Of a DNA stretch of 64,000 bases, positions 8,429 to 16,105 are shown piece after piece. Position 1 is the stretch's first letter, and each line of letters opens with the position of its first letter. The stretch comes from Curtobacterium flaccumfaciens. GTDB lineage: Bacteria; Actinomycetota; Actinomycetes; Actinomycetales; Microbacteriaceae. The stretch lies in the NCBI RefSeq assembly GCF_013359815.1, contig NZ_JABMCF010000040.1, positions 434,001 to 498,000 on the forward strand, read 5' to 3'. The translations under genes were made by a program, and so were the position numbers. Below the pieces are notes generated by a model. It was not told the DNA's origin, ran no database searches, and saw only the letters and a list, made by a program, of their open reading frames with translations.

Positions 8429-8778
8429 CCCCGGCGACCGAGTGCCGTCACCCGTACTCGTCGACGCTGTGACCCGATGACCCCCGTCGGGGGACAAGAA
8501 CGACCGTTCCCGACCCCGGGTCCCCCCAAATGCCGACCGGAAACGGGGCCTGACACCCCCGCACTGGGGACGGTTGTGCACCTGTTCAGCGCATTGCCAG
8601 CCGATACATTCAGAACGCACCCCGGGGGACACCCGGAACCGCTCGGGAACGACGCGGGGTGCACCGCTCGGAGGGACCCGGGCGGGTCTTCGGCGTACGC
8701 ACCGGCCATCCGAGGCCGGCGTCCGTCGCGCCCACGGACGGGTGAGCCGACACACGTCAGGTCGACCAGGGGAACAAC
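8429..8778 (+). promoter_or_regulatory. Upstream region and leader of fliA
   Basis: No gene is apparent. GCCGATAC at 8600-8607 matches a sigma-28 -10 but lacks the CTNACG -35 found elsewhere, so fliA may use another sigma factor. GCACCCCG (8617-8624) and CGGGGTGC (8655-8662) can pair. At 8721-8743 two exclusive structures are possible: GTCCGT pairing with ACGGAC (8721-8726 with 8734-8739), or CCC/GGG around an exposed ACGGAC loop. The second is the same CCCACGGACGGG string seen before flagellin and flbD. Confidence 0.4.
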
Positions 8779-9594
8779 ATGGACCGCACCGAACGCAACG
8801 CGATGATCGTGGAGCACCTCCCGCTCGTGGGCTACATCGTGGCCGACGTCCGCTCCCGGGCGACGCACCTGGACCGCGACGACCTCGCCGCCGTCGGGTC
8901 CCTCGCACTCGTCGCAGCCGCCGAGGCGTTCGACCCGACCCTCGGTGTGCCGTTCGGTGCCTACGCCCGCACCCGGATCGCTGGCGCGCTGGCGGACGAC
9001 ATGCGCTCGGCCGACTGGGCGTCCCGCGGCACCCGGAAGCGGATCCGCGAGACCCTCGCCACGCAGGAGGCCCTGTCCGCGCGCCTCGGCCGGAGCGTCG
9101 GTGCGCAGGAGATCGCCGATGCCATGGGCGTCGACAAGCAGACCGCCGTCGACGCCATGAGCGACGCCGCCCGCACCGTCGCGCCGCTCGACGAGACCGT
9201 GCACGACCTCGTCGCCGCGGACCTGCCGCTCCCCGGGGACGACCTGCTCGAGACCGAGAAGCGCCGGTACCTCCGCGCCGCGGTCGAGGCCCTGCCGGAG
9301 CGGATGCGCTTCATCGTCGAGGCCGTCTACTTCGGCGACCGCTCGGTCACCGACGTCGCCGCCGAGCTCGGCATCACGCACTCGGCCGTCTCGCAGCAGC
9401 GCTCCGAGGCGATGCGCCTGCTCCACGACGGTCTCGCCGCCCACTACGGCGACGGCACCACCGTCGAGCCCGCGAGCCGCACCACCGCGGCCCGCCGCAG
9501 CGCCTACCTCGCCCGTGTCGCCACGAACGCCGCCGCCGGTGTCGCACGTGCCGTGCACGACGCCGCAGCAGGACCGGCCGTCGCGGCGAGTTGA
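8779..9594 (+). CDS. fliA: Sigma-70 family factor, FliA/WhiG type
   Basis: 271 residues, ATG at 8779 after AGGGGAAC. Region 2 is clear (HLPLVGYIVADVRSRATHL, DLAAVGSLALVAAAEAFDP, FGAYARTRIAGALADDMRS), as are region 3 (TLATQEALSARLGRSVGAQ) and the region 4 helix-turn-helix (RSVTDVAAELGITHSAVSQQ). This layout fits FliA/SigD. The tail after residue 235 is an alanine-rich extension. It likely reads the CTNACG...CGATAG promoters in this locus. No FlgM anti-sigma gene is seen in the window, so control of its activity is unresolved. Confidence 0.88.
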   Translation: MDRTERNAMIVEHLPLVGYIVADVRSRATHLDRDDLAAVGSLALVAAAEAFDPTLGVPFGAYARTRIAGALADDMRSADWASRGTRKRIRETLATQEALSARLGRSVGAQEIADAMGVDKQTAVDAMSDAARTVAPLDETVHDLVAADLPLPGDDLLETEKRRYLRAAVEALPERMRFIVEAVYFGDRSVTDVAAELGITHSAVSQQRSEAMRLLHDGLAAHYGDGTTVEPASRTTAARRSAYLARVATNAAAGVARAVHDAAAGPAVAAS

Positions 9595-9599
9595 GACGT

Positions 9600-9619
9600 C
9601 GGCGGAAACTTCTCCGCCG
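9600..9619 (+). terminator. Hairpin after fliA
   Basis: CGGCGGA and TCCGCCG pair perfectly (7 bp, loop AACTTC), starting 6 bases after the fliA stop. No U-tract. It lies just upstream of the flagellin promoter and may separate the two units. Confidence 0.5.
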
Positions 9620-9624
9620 ATCCC

Positions 9625-9652
9625 CTAACGACTCCCGGCAACCGGTCGAGAG
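9625..9652 (+). promoter_or_regulatory. FliA-type promoter of flagellin
   Basis: CTAACG at 9625-9630 and GTCGAGAG at 9645-9652, giving CTAA-N16-GTCGAGAG. From the -10 downstream it aligns closely with the flbD promoter (shared AGTC, TCC, TG, CAG and CCCACGGACGGGCC blocks), which supports both. The predicted transcript start is near 9659. Confidence 0.7.
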
Positions 9653-9664
9653 TCATCCATGTCA

Positions 9665-9708
9665 GCCCACGGACGGGCCGACGCACGACCCACATTCACG
9701 GAGGAAAC
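9665..9708 (+). promoter_or_regulatory. Two candidate CsrA sites in the flagellin leader
   Basis: Site 1 is a hairpin, GCCC-ACGGAC-GGGC (9665-9678), exposing ACGGA in its loop. Site 2 is ACGGA at 9698-9702, overlapping the Shine-Dalgarno GGAGGA (9700-9705). A leader hairpin site plus a second site on the ribosome site is the arrangement known for hag repression by CsrA in Bacillus subtilis. Binding here is inferred from the motif and from csrA and fliW in the locus. Confidence 0.6.
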
Positions 9709-9712
9709 CACC

Positions 9713-10552
9713 ATGGGTATGTCCATCAACACCAACCTCTCGGCACTCAACACGTACCGGAACCTGAACTCGACGCAGAACGACCTGTCGAAGTCCCTCG
9801 AGAAGCTCTCGAGCGGCCTCCGCATCAACCGTGCTGCCGACGACGCGTCCGGTCTGACGATCTCCGAGGGGCTGAAGTCCCAGGTCGGTGGCCTCACGGT
9901 CGCCGCCCGCAACGCGCAGGACGGCATCTCCGTCGTGCAGACCGCTGAAGGTGGCCTCACCGAGACCCACTCGATCCTCCAGCGCATGCGCGACCTGGCC
10001 GTCCAGGCCGGCAACGACTCGAACAACGCGGACTCCCGCACGGCGATCACCACCGAGGTCGGCGAGCTCACCAAGGAGCTCACCCGCATCTCGGCGTCGA
10101 CCAACTTCAACGGCATCAACCTGCTCGACGGCTCCGCCGGCGCCGCAGGCGTCCTGAAGTTCCAGGTCGGCGCGAACGGCGACGCGGCGAGCCAGATCGA
10201 CGTGGACCTGTCGAAGTCGAACGTGGAGTCCGTGTCGACCGCGGTCGGCGCGCTCACCTTCGACTCGGCGACGAACGCTCAGGCTGCCATCACCGCGATC
10301 GACGAGCAGATCAAGTACGTCTCCGCCGCCCGTTCGAGCATCGGTGCAGTCCAGAACCGCTTCGACCACGCCATCAACGTGACGAACGTGGCCAAGGAGA
10401 ACCTCACCGCTGCCTCCTCGCGCATCACCGACGTCGACATGGCGGAGGAGATGGTCAAGTACACGCGCGACAACATCCTCAGCCAGGCCGGCACCTCGAT
10501 GCTCGCGCAGGCGAACCAGAGCACCCAGGGCGTGCTCTCGCTCCTGCGCTAG
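9713..10552 (+). CDS. Flagellin
   Basis: 279 residues. ATG at 9713 is 7 bases after GGAGGA. It has the conserved flagellin N-terminal domain (MSINTNLSALNTYRNL, LEKLSSGLRINRAADDASGL, TEGGL-like turn) and C-terminal domain (SRITDVDMAEEMVKYTRDN, then AGTSMLAQANQSTQGVLSLLR). The variable D2/D3 centre is short, so this is a minimal filament protein. Promoter, leader and terminator around it suggest a strong monocistronic unit. It would be exported with help from FliS and polymerise under the FliD cap. Confidence 0.97.
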   Translation: MGMSINTNLSALNTYRNLNSTQNDLSKSLEKLSSGLRINRAADDASGLTISEGLKSQVGGLTVAARNAQDGISVVQTAEGGLTETHSILQRMRDLAVQAGNDSNNADSRTAITTEVGELTKELTRISASTNFNGINLLDGSAGAAGVLKFQVGANGDAASQIDVDLSKSNVESVSTAVGALTFDSATNAQAAITAIDEQIKYVSAARSSIGAVQNRFDHAINVTNVAKENLTAASSRITDVDMAEEMVKYTRDNILSQAGTSMLAQANQSTQGVLSLLR

Positions 10553-10565
10553 CCATCACGTGGTC

Positions 10566-10597
10566 CGCCCTCCGGGCCCCTTCGGGCGCGGAGGGCG
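10566..10597 (+). terminator. Flagellin transcription terminator
   Basis: CGCCCTCCG (10566-10574) pairs with CGGAGGGCG (10589-10597); the inside can add GCCC/GGGC. It starts 13 bases after the flagellin stop. No downstream U-run, as is common in high-GC actinobacteria. Confidence 0.75.
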
Positions 10598-10643
10598 AAC
10601 CTCGCCGTCCTGACCACCTCCACGACGCCAGGGAGTGTCGACG

Positions 10644-12044
10644 ATGTCCTCGTCCGTGTCATCGAGCACCAGCCTCGCGATCGACGGTCTGGTCAGCGGT
10701 CTCAAGACGACCGACCTCATCAACTCGCTGATGAGCGTCGAGGGGGTCCCGCAGACCCTGCTCAAGAACAAGCTCACCACCACCAACTCGTTCATCTCGT
10801 CACTGCAGACGCTCAACGGGTTGATCCAGGGGCTCGCCACGAAGGCCGCGGACGCCGCGAAGGCCTCGTCGCTCGACCTCTTCGCCGCGACGAGCACCGC
10901 GTCGAGCGTCACCGCGGTCACCGGTACCGGAGCGACCGCGGGCTCCATCAGCTTCACCGTCGGATCGACCGCCTCGGCCCAGGTCGGGGTGACGGCCGCG
11001 ATGTCGACGTGGTCGACCGGTGCGCAGCCGATCACGATCGTCGGCGCGGACGGGAAGTCCACCACCGTGACGCCGGCGTCCGGCTCGCTCGACGACGCCG
11101 TGTCCGCCCTGAACAAGTCCGGTGCGGGCGTCACCGCGACGAAGGTCTCCGCCGGCACCGACGCCGACGGCACCAAGCTCTACCGCCTGCAGCTCACGTC
11201 CGCCACGACCGGGGCGGCAGGCGGGTTCCAGGTGTACCGGGGCGGCGCGGACGAGGTGGCAGCGGGCACCGCGACGAACGTCCTCACCGAGACCGGTGCC
11301 GCCGTCGTCACCGCGGCGACCGACGCCAGCGTCACCCTCTGGGCCGGCACCGCCGCCGCGCAGACGGTCACGAGCGCCACGAACACCTTCACCGGTCTCG
11401 TCCCCGGGGTCGATGTGACCGTCTCGAAGGCCACCACCGAGCCCGTCACCGTAACGGTCGCGCAAGACACCACCAAGGCCCAGTCCGTGGCCTCCGGGCT
11501 CGTCGACGCCATGAACGCGATCGCGGCCTACTACAAGACGAACACCGCGGTGTCGAGCTCGACCAGCGCGACGTCCGGCACCACGACGACGAAGGCCGGC
11601 GTCCTGCTCGGCGACGGTGCGTCCCGCGACGCCGTGCAGCGGCTCACGAGCACGATGTCCGCCCCGGTCGACGGCAAGTCCCCGTCGACGATCGGCATCG
11701 TGATCACGAAGGACGGCACGTTCACCTTCGACCCCGAGGTCTTCCAGAAGGCCCTCGCCACGGACCCGAAGGCCACCCAGGCGATGCTCTCCGGGGTCGC
11801 CGCGAACGTCGGCGCCGCGGCCACCGCTGCGTCCGACAAGTACGACGGCTCGGTCACCACGTCCATCACCGGGCAGCAGGCCGTCGCCAAGGACCTCACC
11901 ACCCAGATCGACAGCTGGACCGACCGGCTGGCGATGCGCCGGGCCTCGCTGCAGACCCTCTACTCATCCCTCGAGACCAGCCTCAGCAAGCTCCAGTCGC
12001 AGTCGAGCTGGCTCGCCAGCCAGCTCGCATCGACGTCGAGCTGA
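10644..12044 (+). CDS. fliD: Flagellar filament cap protein
   Basis: 466 residues from ATG at 10644, 8 bases after GGGAG; a GTG at 10635 is an alternative. The N-terminal FliD signature is present (LAIDGLVSGLKTTDLINSL, SVEGVPQTLLKNKL, FISSLQTLNGLI). The middle is Ala/Thr-rich beta structure. The C-terminal region (KDGTFTFDPEVFQKALATDP, then coiled coil near IDSWTDRLAMRRASLQTLYS) fits FliD. The cap pentamer at the filament tip inserts flagellin subunits. It shares a unit with fliS and a fliT-like gene; no sigma-28-type promoter was found between it and flagellin. Confidence 0.94.
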   Translation: MSSSVSSSTSLAIDGLVSGLKTTDLINSLMSVEGVPQTLLKNKLTTTNSFISSLQTLNGLIQGLATKAADAAKASSLDLFAATSTASSVTAVTGTGATAGSISFTVGSTASAQVGVTAAMSTWSTGAQPITIVGADGKSTTVTPASGSLDDAVSALNKSGAGVTATKVSAGTDADGTKLYRLQLTSATTGAAGGFQVYRGGADEVAAGTATNVLTETGAAVVTAATDASVTLWAGTAAAQTVTSATNTFTGLVPGVDVTVSKATTEPVTVTVAQDTTKAQSVASGLVDAMNAIAAYYKTNTAVSSSTSATSGTTTTKAGVLLGDGASRDAVQRLTSTMSAPVDGKSPSTIGIVITKDGTFTFDPEVFQKALATDPKATQAMLSGVAANVGAAATAASDKYDGSVTTSITGQQAVAKDLTTQIDSWTDRLAMRRASLQTLYSSLETSLSKLQSQSSWLASQLASTSS

Positions 12045-12055
12045 CGGGAACGACC

Positions 12056-12529
12056 ATGACCTTCGACTTCCAGGCAGCGGCCTTCCGCCAGGCCGCCCAG
12101 CCGCGCACCGTCACCGACCAGCGCCGTGCCCAGTACACGAACGAGGCCGTGCTGTCGGCGACGCCGGCCCAGCTCGTGACGATGCTCTACGACCGGCTGC
12201 TGCTCGACCTGCACCGTGCCGAGGCCGCGCAGGTCGCCGCCGACTGGGAGGCTGCCCGCGAGCAGCTCCTGCACGCCCAGGCGATCGTCGGCGAGCTCTC
12301 GAGCACGCTCCGGATCGACGTCTGGGACGGCGGCGAGGGCCTGCTCGCCGTCTACAACTACGCCTCCACCTCGCTCATCACGGCGAACGTGCACCGCGAC
12401 GTGCAGGCCACCCGCGACTGCATCCGGATCCTCGAACCGCTGCGGCAGTCGTGGCACGAGGCAGCCGCGTCGCTGCCCGCGACGCCCGCCACGCAGCAGC
12501 CGACCGGGGGAGCCCTCGGTGTCGCCTGA
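12056..12529 (+). CDS. fliS: Flagellin export chaperone
   Basis: 157 residues, ATG at 12056 after GGGAAC, 11 bases after fliD. The family core is clear: YTNEAVLSATPAQLVTMLYD with the conserved LYD, then a four-helix layout (REQLLHAQAIVGELSSTL) and the GEGLLAVYNYASTSLITAN turn. FliS binds the C-terminus of flagellin and prevents early polymerisation. The proline/alanine-rich C-terminal tail is longer than usual. Confidence 0.93.
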   Translation: MTFDFQAAAFRQAAQPRTVTDQRRAQYTNEAVLSATPAQLVTMLYDRLLLDLHRAEAAQVAADWEAAREQLLHAQAIVGELSSTLRIDVWDGGEGLLAVYNYASTSLITANVHRDVQATRDCIRILEPLRQSWHEAAASLPATPATQQPTGGALGVA

Positions 12530-12845
12530 GCCGTCCGCAGAGCTGTCGCCTGAGCCGTCCGACGGACGAGCCGCATGGGAGGCCCTGCTCACCTCCCTGG
12601 AGCACGACGCCGCCGGGCAGGCGGCCGACTCCACGGCCGTGGCCGGGTGGTCGGAGCCGGCCGGGCTGGGACCGCTGCCGCGTGACCTGGTGGGACGGGC
12701 CTCCCGGCTGCTCGCCGCGCAGCGGGACCGCATGACCGTGCTCGAGGCGGACCGCCGCTCGACGCTGGAGCACCTCGGTGCCCTGCGCGCCGTCGACGCC
12801 ACGCGCGAGCCCCGCGGGTCCGTGTACCTCGACGCTTCCGCCTGA
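12519..12845 (+). CDS. FliT-like small flagellar protein
   Basis: 108 residues from GTG at 12519, overlapping the fliS end by 11 bases. A short repeat (SPEPS twice, encoded by an 18-base direct repeat) opens it. The rest is predicted helical (RAAWEALLTSLEHDAAGQA, then DLVGRASRLLAAQRDRMTVL). Size and place directly after fliS match FliT, the chaperone for FliD, but sequence similarity is too weak for a firm name. Confidence 0.55.
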   Translation: MSPEPSAELSPEPSDGRAAWEALLTSLEHDAAGQAADSTAVAGWSEPAGLGPLPRDLVGRASRLLAAQRDRMTVLEADRRSTLEHLGALRAVDATREPRGSVYLDASA

Positions 12846-12858
12846 CCCGCGCCCCCGA

Positions 12859-13166
12859 GCGACGATGTCGTCGTCGTACGACGGCGACCCTGTCGCTTGC
12901 GCGCGCGTGCAACTGTCCGCGTCCGCAACCTGCAGCGTCTGCACGGAGCGACGATGTCGCCGTTGTACGACGGCGCCCCTGTCGCTCGTGAGCGGGTGCA
13001 ACTGCCGGCGCGCGCGACCTGCGACGTCGTCGTTGTCGTACGACATCGACTCCGTCGCTTCCGCGCGCGGACAACTGGTGGCGCGTGCACGGGGCGACGA
13101 TGTCGTCGTCGTACGACGGCGACGGTGTCGCTCCCGCGCGCGTGCAACTACCGGCGCGCGCAACGG
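12859..13166. repeat. Four tandem 73-base repeats with a palindromic core
   Basis: Units at 12859-12947 (89 bases, a 73-mer plus a 16-base insert), 12948-13020, 13021-13093 and 13094-13166. Each starts GCGACG and has a dyad of two 11-base half-sites centred on GTCGTACGAC (GTTGTACGAC in unit 2), then a GTGCAAC block and a CGCGCGC block. Paired positions of the dyad change together in unit 3 (C-G to T-A). The 13167-13357 remainder holds the flgB promoter and leader. No gene fits 12846-13357; reading frames here only mirror the repeat. Confidence 0.85.
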
Positions 13167-13233
13167 GCGACACCGACCCGCACCCGCACCCCGCAGCGCC
13201 GCAGCCCGCACCGCCCCCCGTTCGGGGCGACGT

Positions 13234-13262
13234 CTAACGCGGCGGACGACGGGCTCCGATAG
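13234..13262 (+). promoter_or_regulatory. FliA-type promoter of the flgB operon
   Basis: CTAACG at 13234-13239 and TCCGATAG at 13255-13262 (CTAA-N17-TCCGATAG). It shares the CTAACG and CGATAG blocks with the flbD promoter. The predicted start of transcription is near 13269, leaving a leader of about 90 bases before flgB. Confidence 0.65.
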
Positions 13263-13270
13263 CGCCACTC

Positions 13271-13285
13271 GAGCACGGATCGCTC
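13271..13285 (+). promoter_or_regulatory. 5'-leader hairpin with ACGGA loop, flgB transcript
   Basis: GAGC-ACGGATC-GCTC: a 4-bp stem presenting ACGGA, about 2-3 bases from the predicted transcript start. The arrangement is the same as before flagellin and flbD. CsrA binding is inferred. Confidence 0.45.
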
Positions 13286-13357
13286 ACCAGTTCGGCCAGG
13301 GATCGGCCACCACCGCACGGCGACGTCGCACCGACGACGCCTGACGAGGGGACCCCC

Positions 13358-13702
13358 GTGTTCGATTCCGTGACGAGCGTCGCGCTGCAGAGCGCACTCG
13401 ACGGCCTGTCGATGCGCCAGAAGGTGATCGCGAACAACATCGCGAACATCAACACGACGAACTACCACGCCGAGAAGGTCCAGTTCGAGGACGCCCTGGC
13501 GAAGTCGATCGTGGACGGCGACGGCGCCACCACGCCGACGATGGCGCGCAGCCTCGAGCCGACGAACACGAACGGCAACAACGTCAACCTCGACGAGGAG
13601 ACGCTGTCGAACATCGACACCGTGCTGCGGTACCAGTTCGCCACGCAGGCGATGAACTCCGAGCTCACCAGCGTCCGTGCGGCGATGCGGACGAACTCGT
13701 GA
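13358..13702 (+). CDS. flgB: Proximal rod protein FlgB
   Basis: 114 residues from GTG at 13358 after GAGGGGA. The family N-terminus is present (ALQSALDGLSMRQKVIANNI with the ANNIANINTTNYHAEKV continuation), and the C-terminal helix RYQFATQAMNSELTSVRAAM. FlgB is a rod subunit joining the MS ring to the axial structure. It is the first gene of a long operon with 4-base overlaps (GTGA with flgC). Confidence 0.95.
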   Translation: MFDSVTSVALQSALDGLSMRQKVIANNIANINTTNYHAEKVQFEDALAKSIVDGDGATTPTMARSLEPTNTNGNNVNLDEETLSNIDTVLRYQFATQAMNSELTSVRAAMRTNS

Positions 13703-14094
13703 CGACCTTCGACGCGATCGGCATCGCGAGCACCGGCCTGACCGTGCACCGGAAGTGGCTCGACGCCGTCTCGGACAACATCGCGAACGCGAACACCGTG
13801 AAGTCCATGGACGACACTGCGTTCCAGGCACGGTACGTCGAGGTGCAGGAGGGCGCCGGCGTCTCCGGCGCCTACGTCAAGGGCGCCGCGTTCGGCAGCG
13901 CCGCCGGCCGGGTGACCTACGACCCGGACAACCCGCTCGCGAACGAGGAGGGCTACGTCCGCATGCCCGACATCGACCTCGGCACGCAGATGGCGGACCT
14001 CATCATGGCCCAGCGCGGCTACCAGGCGAACGCCGCCGTGGTCGACCGTGCCAAGACCGCCTACGAGGCGGCACTGCAGATCGGGAAGAACTGA
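13699..14094 (+). CDS. flgC: Proximal rod protein FlgC
   Basis: 131 residues from GTG at 13699, overlapping the flgB stop. N-terminal IGIASTGLTVHRKWLDAVSD and DNIANANT are the rod/hook signature; VTYDPDNPLANEEGYVRMP and the C-terminal MADLIMAQRGYQANAAVVD are diagnostic of FlgC. It forms the rod together with FlgB. Confidence 0.96.
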   Translation: MTTFDAIGIASTGLTVHRKWLDAVSDNIANANTVKSMDDTAFQARYVEVQEGAGVSGAYVKGAAFGSAAGRVTYDPDNPLANEEGYVRMPDIDLGTQMADLIMAQRGYQANAAVVDRAKTAYEAALQIGKN

Positions 14095-14435
14095 TGCCCA
14101 TCGACGCCGTGAACGGTGTGACCACCAACGCGATGACGAACGCCCTGACGAGTGTGTCGGGGACGTCCAGCGACAGCACGAACGCGACCGGTGCTGCCGG
14201 CGCGACGACCGACGGCAGCGGGTTCGCCGCGAGCCTCGGCAACGCCGTCGACGGGCTGCAGTCGCTGCAGAGCGACTCGAAGACCCTCGCGCTCAAGGCC
14301 GTGACCGGCAACCTCGACGACATCCACGACGCCACGATCGCCGCCACCCGCGCGCAGGTCACGCTCGAGCTCGTCTCCGCCGTCCGCAACAAGGGCGTCG
14401 ACGCCTTCAACGAGATCATGAGGATGCAGGCCTGA
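14094..14435 (+). CDS. fliE: Hook-basal body protein FliE
   Basis: 113 residues, ATG at 14094 overlapping the flgC stop. A low-complexity N-terminus (Ser/Thr/Ala/Gly) is followed by the FliE core (FAASLGNAVDGLQSLQSDS, DIHDATIAATRAQVTLELV) and the tail VRNKGVDAFNEIMRMQ. FliE links the MS ring/export gate to the rod. Confidence 0.94.
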   Translation: MPIDAVNGVTTNAMTNALTSVSGTSSDSTNATGAAGATTDGSGFAASLGNAVDGLQSLQSDSKTLALKAVTGNLDDIHDATIAATRAQVTLELVSAVRNKGVDAFNEIMRMQA

Positions 14436-16105
14436 TGCCCGTCGCCGTCAAGAACGTCTTCGCGCGCCTCAGCGCCTACGTGCAGGGCTTCTCCGCCGCC
14501 CAGCGCACCATCGCGATCCTGGCGATCGCGGCGCTCGTGCTCGGTGGGATCGCCCTCGCGTCCTGGCTCGGCAAGGCGTCCTACGCGCCGCTCTTCACCG
14601 GGCTCGCCGCGGCCGACGCGAGCTCCATCACGGACCAGCTGCAGACCGACGGCGTGCCGTTCCAGCTCACCGACGGCGGCGCGACGATCCTCGTGCCGCA
14701 GGCGCAGGTCTACTCGGAGCGGCTCAAGGCGGCGTCGAACGGCCTGCCGTCGTCGAACGAGGGCGGCTACTCGCTGCTCGACAAGATGGGCGTGACGAGC
14801 TCGGAGTTCCAGCAGGACGTCACCTACAAGCGCGCGATGGAGGGCGAGCTCGCCAAGACCATCGGCGCGATGGACGGCGTGCAGACCGCCACCGTGCAGC
14901 TCGCGATCCCGGAGAAGTCGGTGTTCGTCTCCGAGGAGAAGGACCCGACCGCGTCGGTGTTCATCGCGACCGACAACGGCGCGCAGCTCAGCACCGACCA
15001 GGTGCAGGCCATCGTGCACCTGACGAGCGCCTCGGTCGAGGGCATGCAGCCCACCGACGTCTCGGTCGTCGACGCGAAGGGTCAGACCCTGTCCGCCGTC
15101 GGCACCGGTGCGACCGGGAGCGGCGCGGACCAGGCCGCCGACTACGACGCGGCGACGAGCAAGAAGATCCAGGACCTGCTCGACACGACGCTCGGCGTCG
15201 GCAACGCGACCGTTGTGGTATCCGGGACGATGAACCAGGAGTCCGGCACCCGGACGTCCGAGAGCTACACGAGCCCGACCTCGGGTCCGGTCGCACTGAA
15301 CGAGTCGAGCACCACCGAGGAGTACGGCGCCGGCTCCGGCGCGGGGAGCGGCGCGACGGGGGTCCTCGGTCCGGATAACATCGCCGTTCCGAACGGCACC
15401 GCGACGAGCGGCGCCGGCGACGACGGGTACAAGAACGAGTCGGCGACGAAGAACAACGCCGTCGACCACACCACCGAGACCACGCAGATCCCCTCGGGCG
15501 GGCTCGACCGGCAGACCATCTCGGTCGCGCTGAACTCGAAGGCCGACGCCGTGCAGAACGCGAACCTGCAGAGCATCAACGACCTGGTGTCCGCCGCCGC
15601 CGGGGTCGACCAGGACCGTGGCGACCAGGTCAAGGTCGCGATGATGGACTTCGACACGAGCGCCTCCGACCAGGCCGCCAAGGCCCTGGAAGCCCAGCAG
15701 AAGGCCGACCAGCAGGAAGCACTGTGGTCGTCGATCCGCACCGCCGGCATCGTGATCGGCATCGTCCTCGCAGTCATCGCGATCATGTTCTTCGTCGCCC
15801 GCCGCAACCGGAAGCAGGAGCGCGAGGCCGTCGACCTCGGCGAGCTCGACGCCTTCGCCGGTGAGACGTTCCAGCTGCCGCTCGCGATGGACGGCGTCGA
15901 CGACCGGGCCACGCTCGGTGCCGGTGACGCCCCGACCGCCGTGCTGTCGGCGATGCCCGCCGGCGACGCCCCCACCGAGGTGCTGACGACCGAGGAGATC
16001 ACGGCCGAGCGCCGCCGTCAGGACATCTCCGCCCTGGCCGAGCGCGACCCGAAGCGCACCGCCGAGCTCCTGCGCGGGCTCCTGGACGACCGGGCACCGG
16101 TGTGA
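14435..16105 (+). CDS. fliF: Flagellar MS-ring protein
   Basis: 556 residues, ATG at 14435 (ATGA overlap). An N-terminal membrane helix (AILAIAALVLGGIALASWL) precedes the ring-building motifs (YAPLFTGLAAADASSITDQL, EGGYSLLDKMGVTSSEFQQD, LAKTIGAMDGVQTATVQLAI). A long Gly/Ser/Thr-rich periplasm-facing loop lies near residues 280-340. A second helix is IRTAGIVIGIVLAVIAIMFF, then a cytoplasmic tail ending near the FliG-binding ALAERDPKRTAELLRGLL. It forms the basal ring that houses the export gate. Confidence 0.96.
   Translation: MPVAVKNVFARLSAYVQGFSAAQRTIAILAIAALVLGGIALASWLGKASYAPLFTGLAAADASSITDQLQTDGVPFQLTDGGATILVPQAQVYSERLKAASNGLPSSNEGGYSLLDKMGVTSSEFQQDVTYKRAMEGELAKTIGAMDGVQTATVQLAIPEKSVFVSEEKDPTASVFIATDNGAQLSTDQVQAIVHLTSASVEGMQPTDVSVVDAKGQTLSAVGTGATGSGADQAADYDAATSKKIQDLLDTTLGVGNATVVVSGTMNQESGTRTSESYTSPTSGPVALNESSTTEEYGAGSGAGSGATGVLGPDNIAVPNGTATSGAGDDGYKNESATKNNAVDHTTETTQIPSGGLDRQTISVALNSKADAVQNANLQSINDLVSAAAGVDQDRGDQVKVAMMDFDTSASDQAAKALEAQQKADQQEALWSSIRTAGIVIGIVLAVIAIMFFVARRNRKQEREAVDLGELDAFAGETFQLPLAMDGVDDRATLGAGDAPTAVLSAMPAGDAPTEVLTTEEITAERRRQDISALAERDPKRTAELLRGLLDDRAPV

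Noticed and set aside
8600..8607. GCCGATAC as a FliA promoter for fliA
   Set aside because: No CTNACG at 14-15 bases upstream, unlike the other five; kept only as a weak note.
12859..13166. CRISPR array
   Set aside because: Whole 73-base units are repeated with no unique spacers, and no cas genes are near.
12359..13268. Minus-strand reading frames across the 73-base repeats with recurrent Arg/Asp/Val motifs
   Set aside because: They only mirror the repeat unit, differ in each frame, lack ribosome sites and run antisense into fliS and the fliT-like gene.
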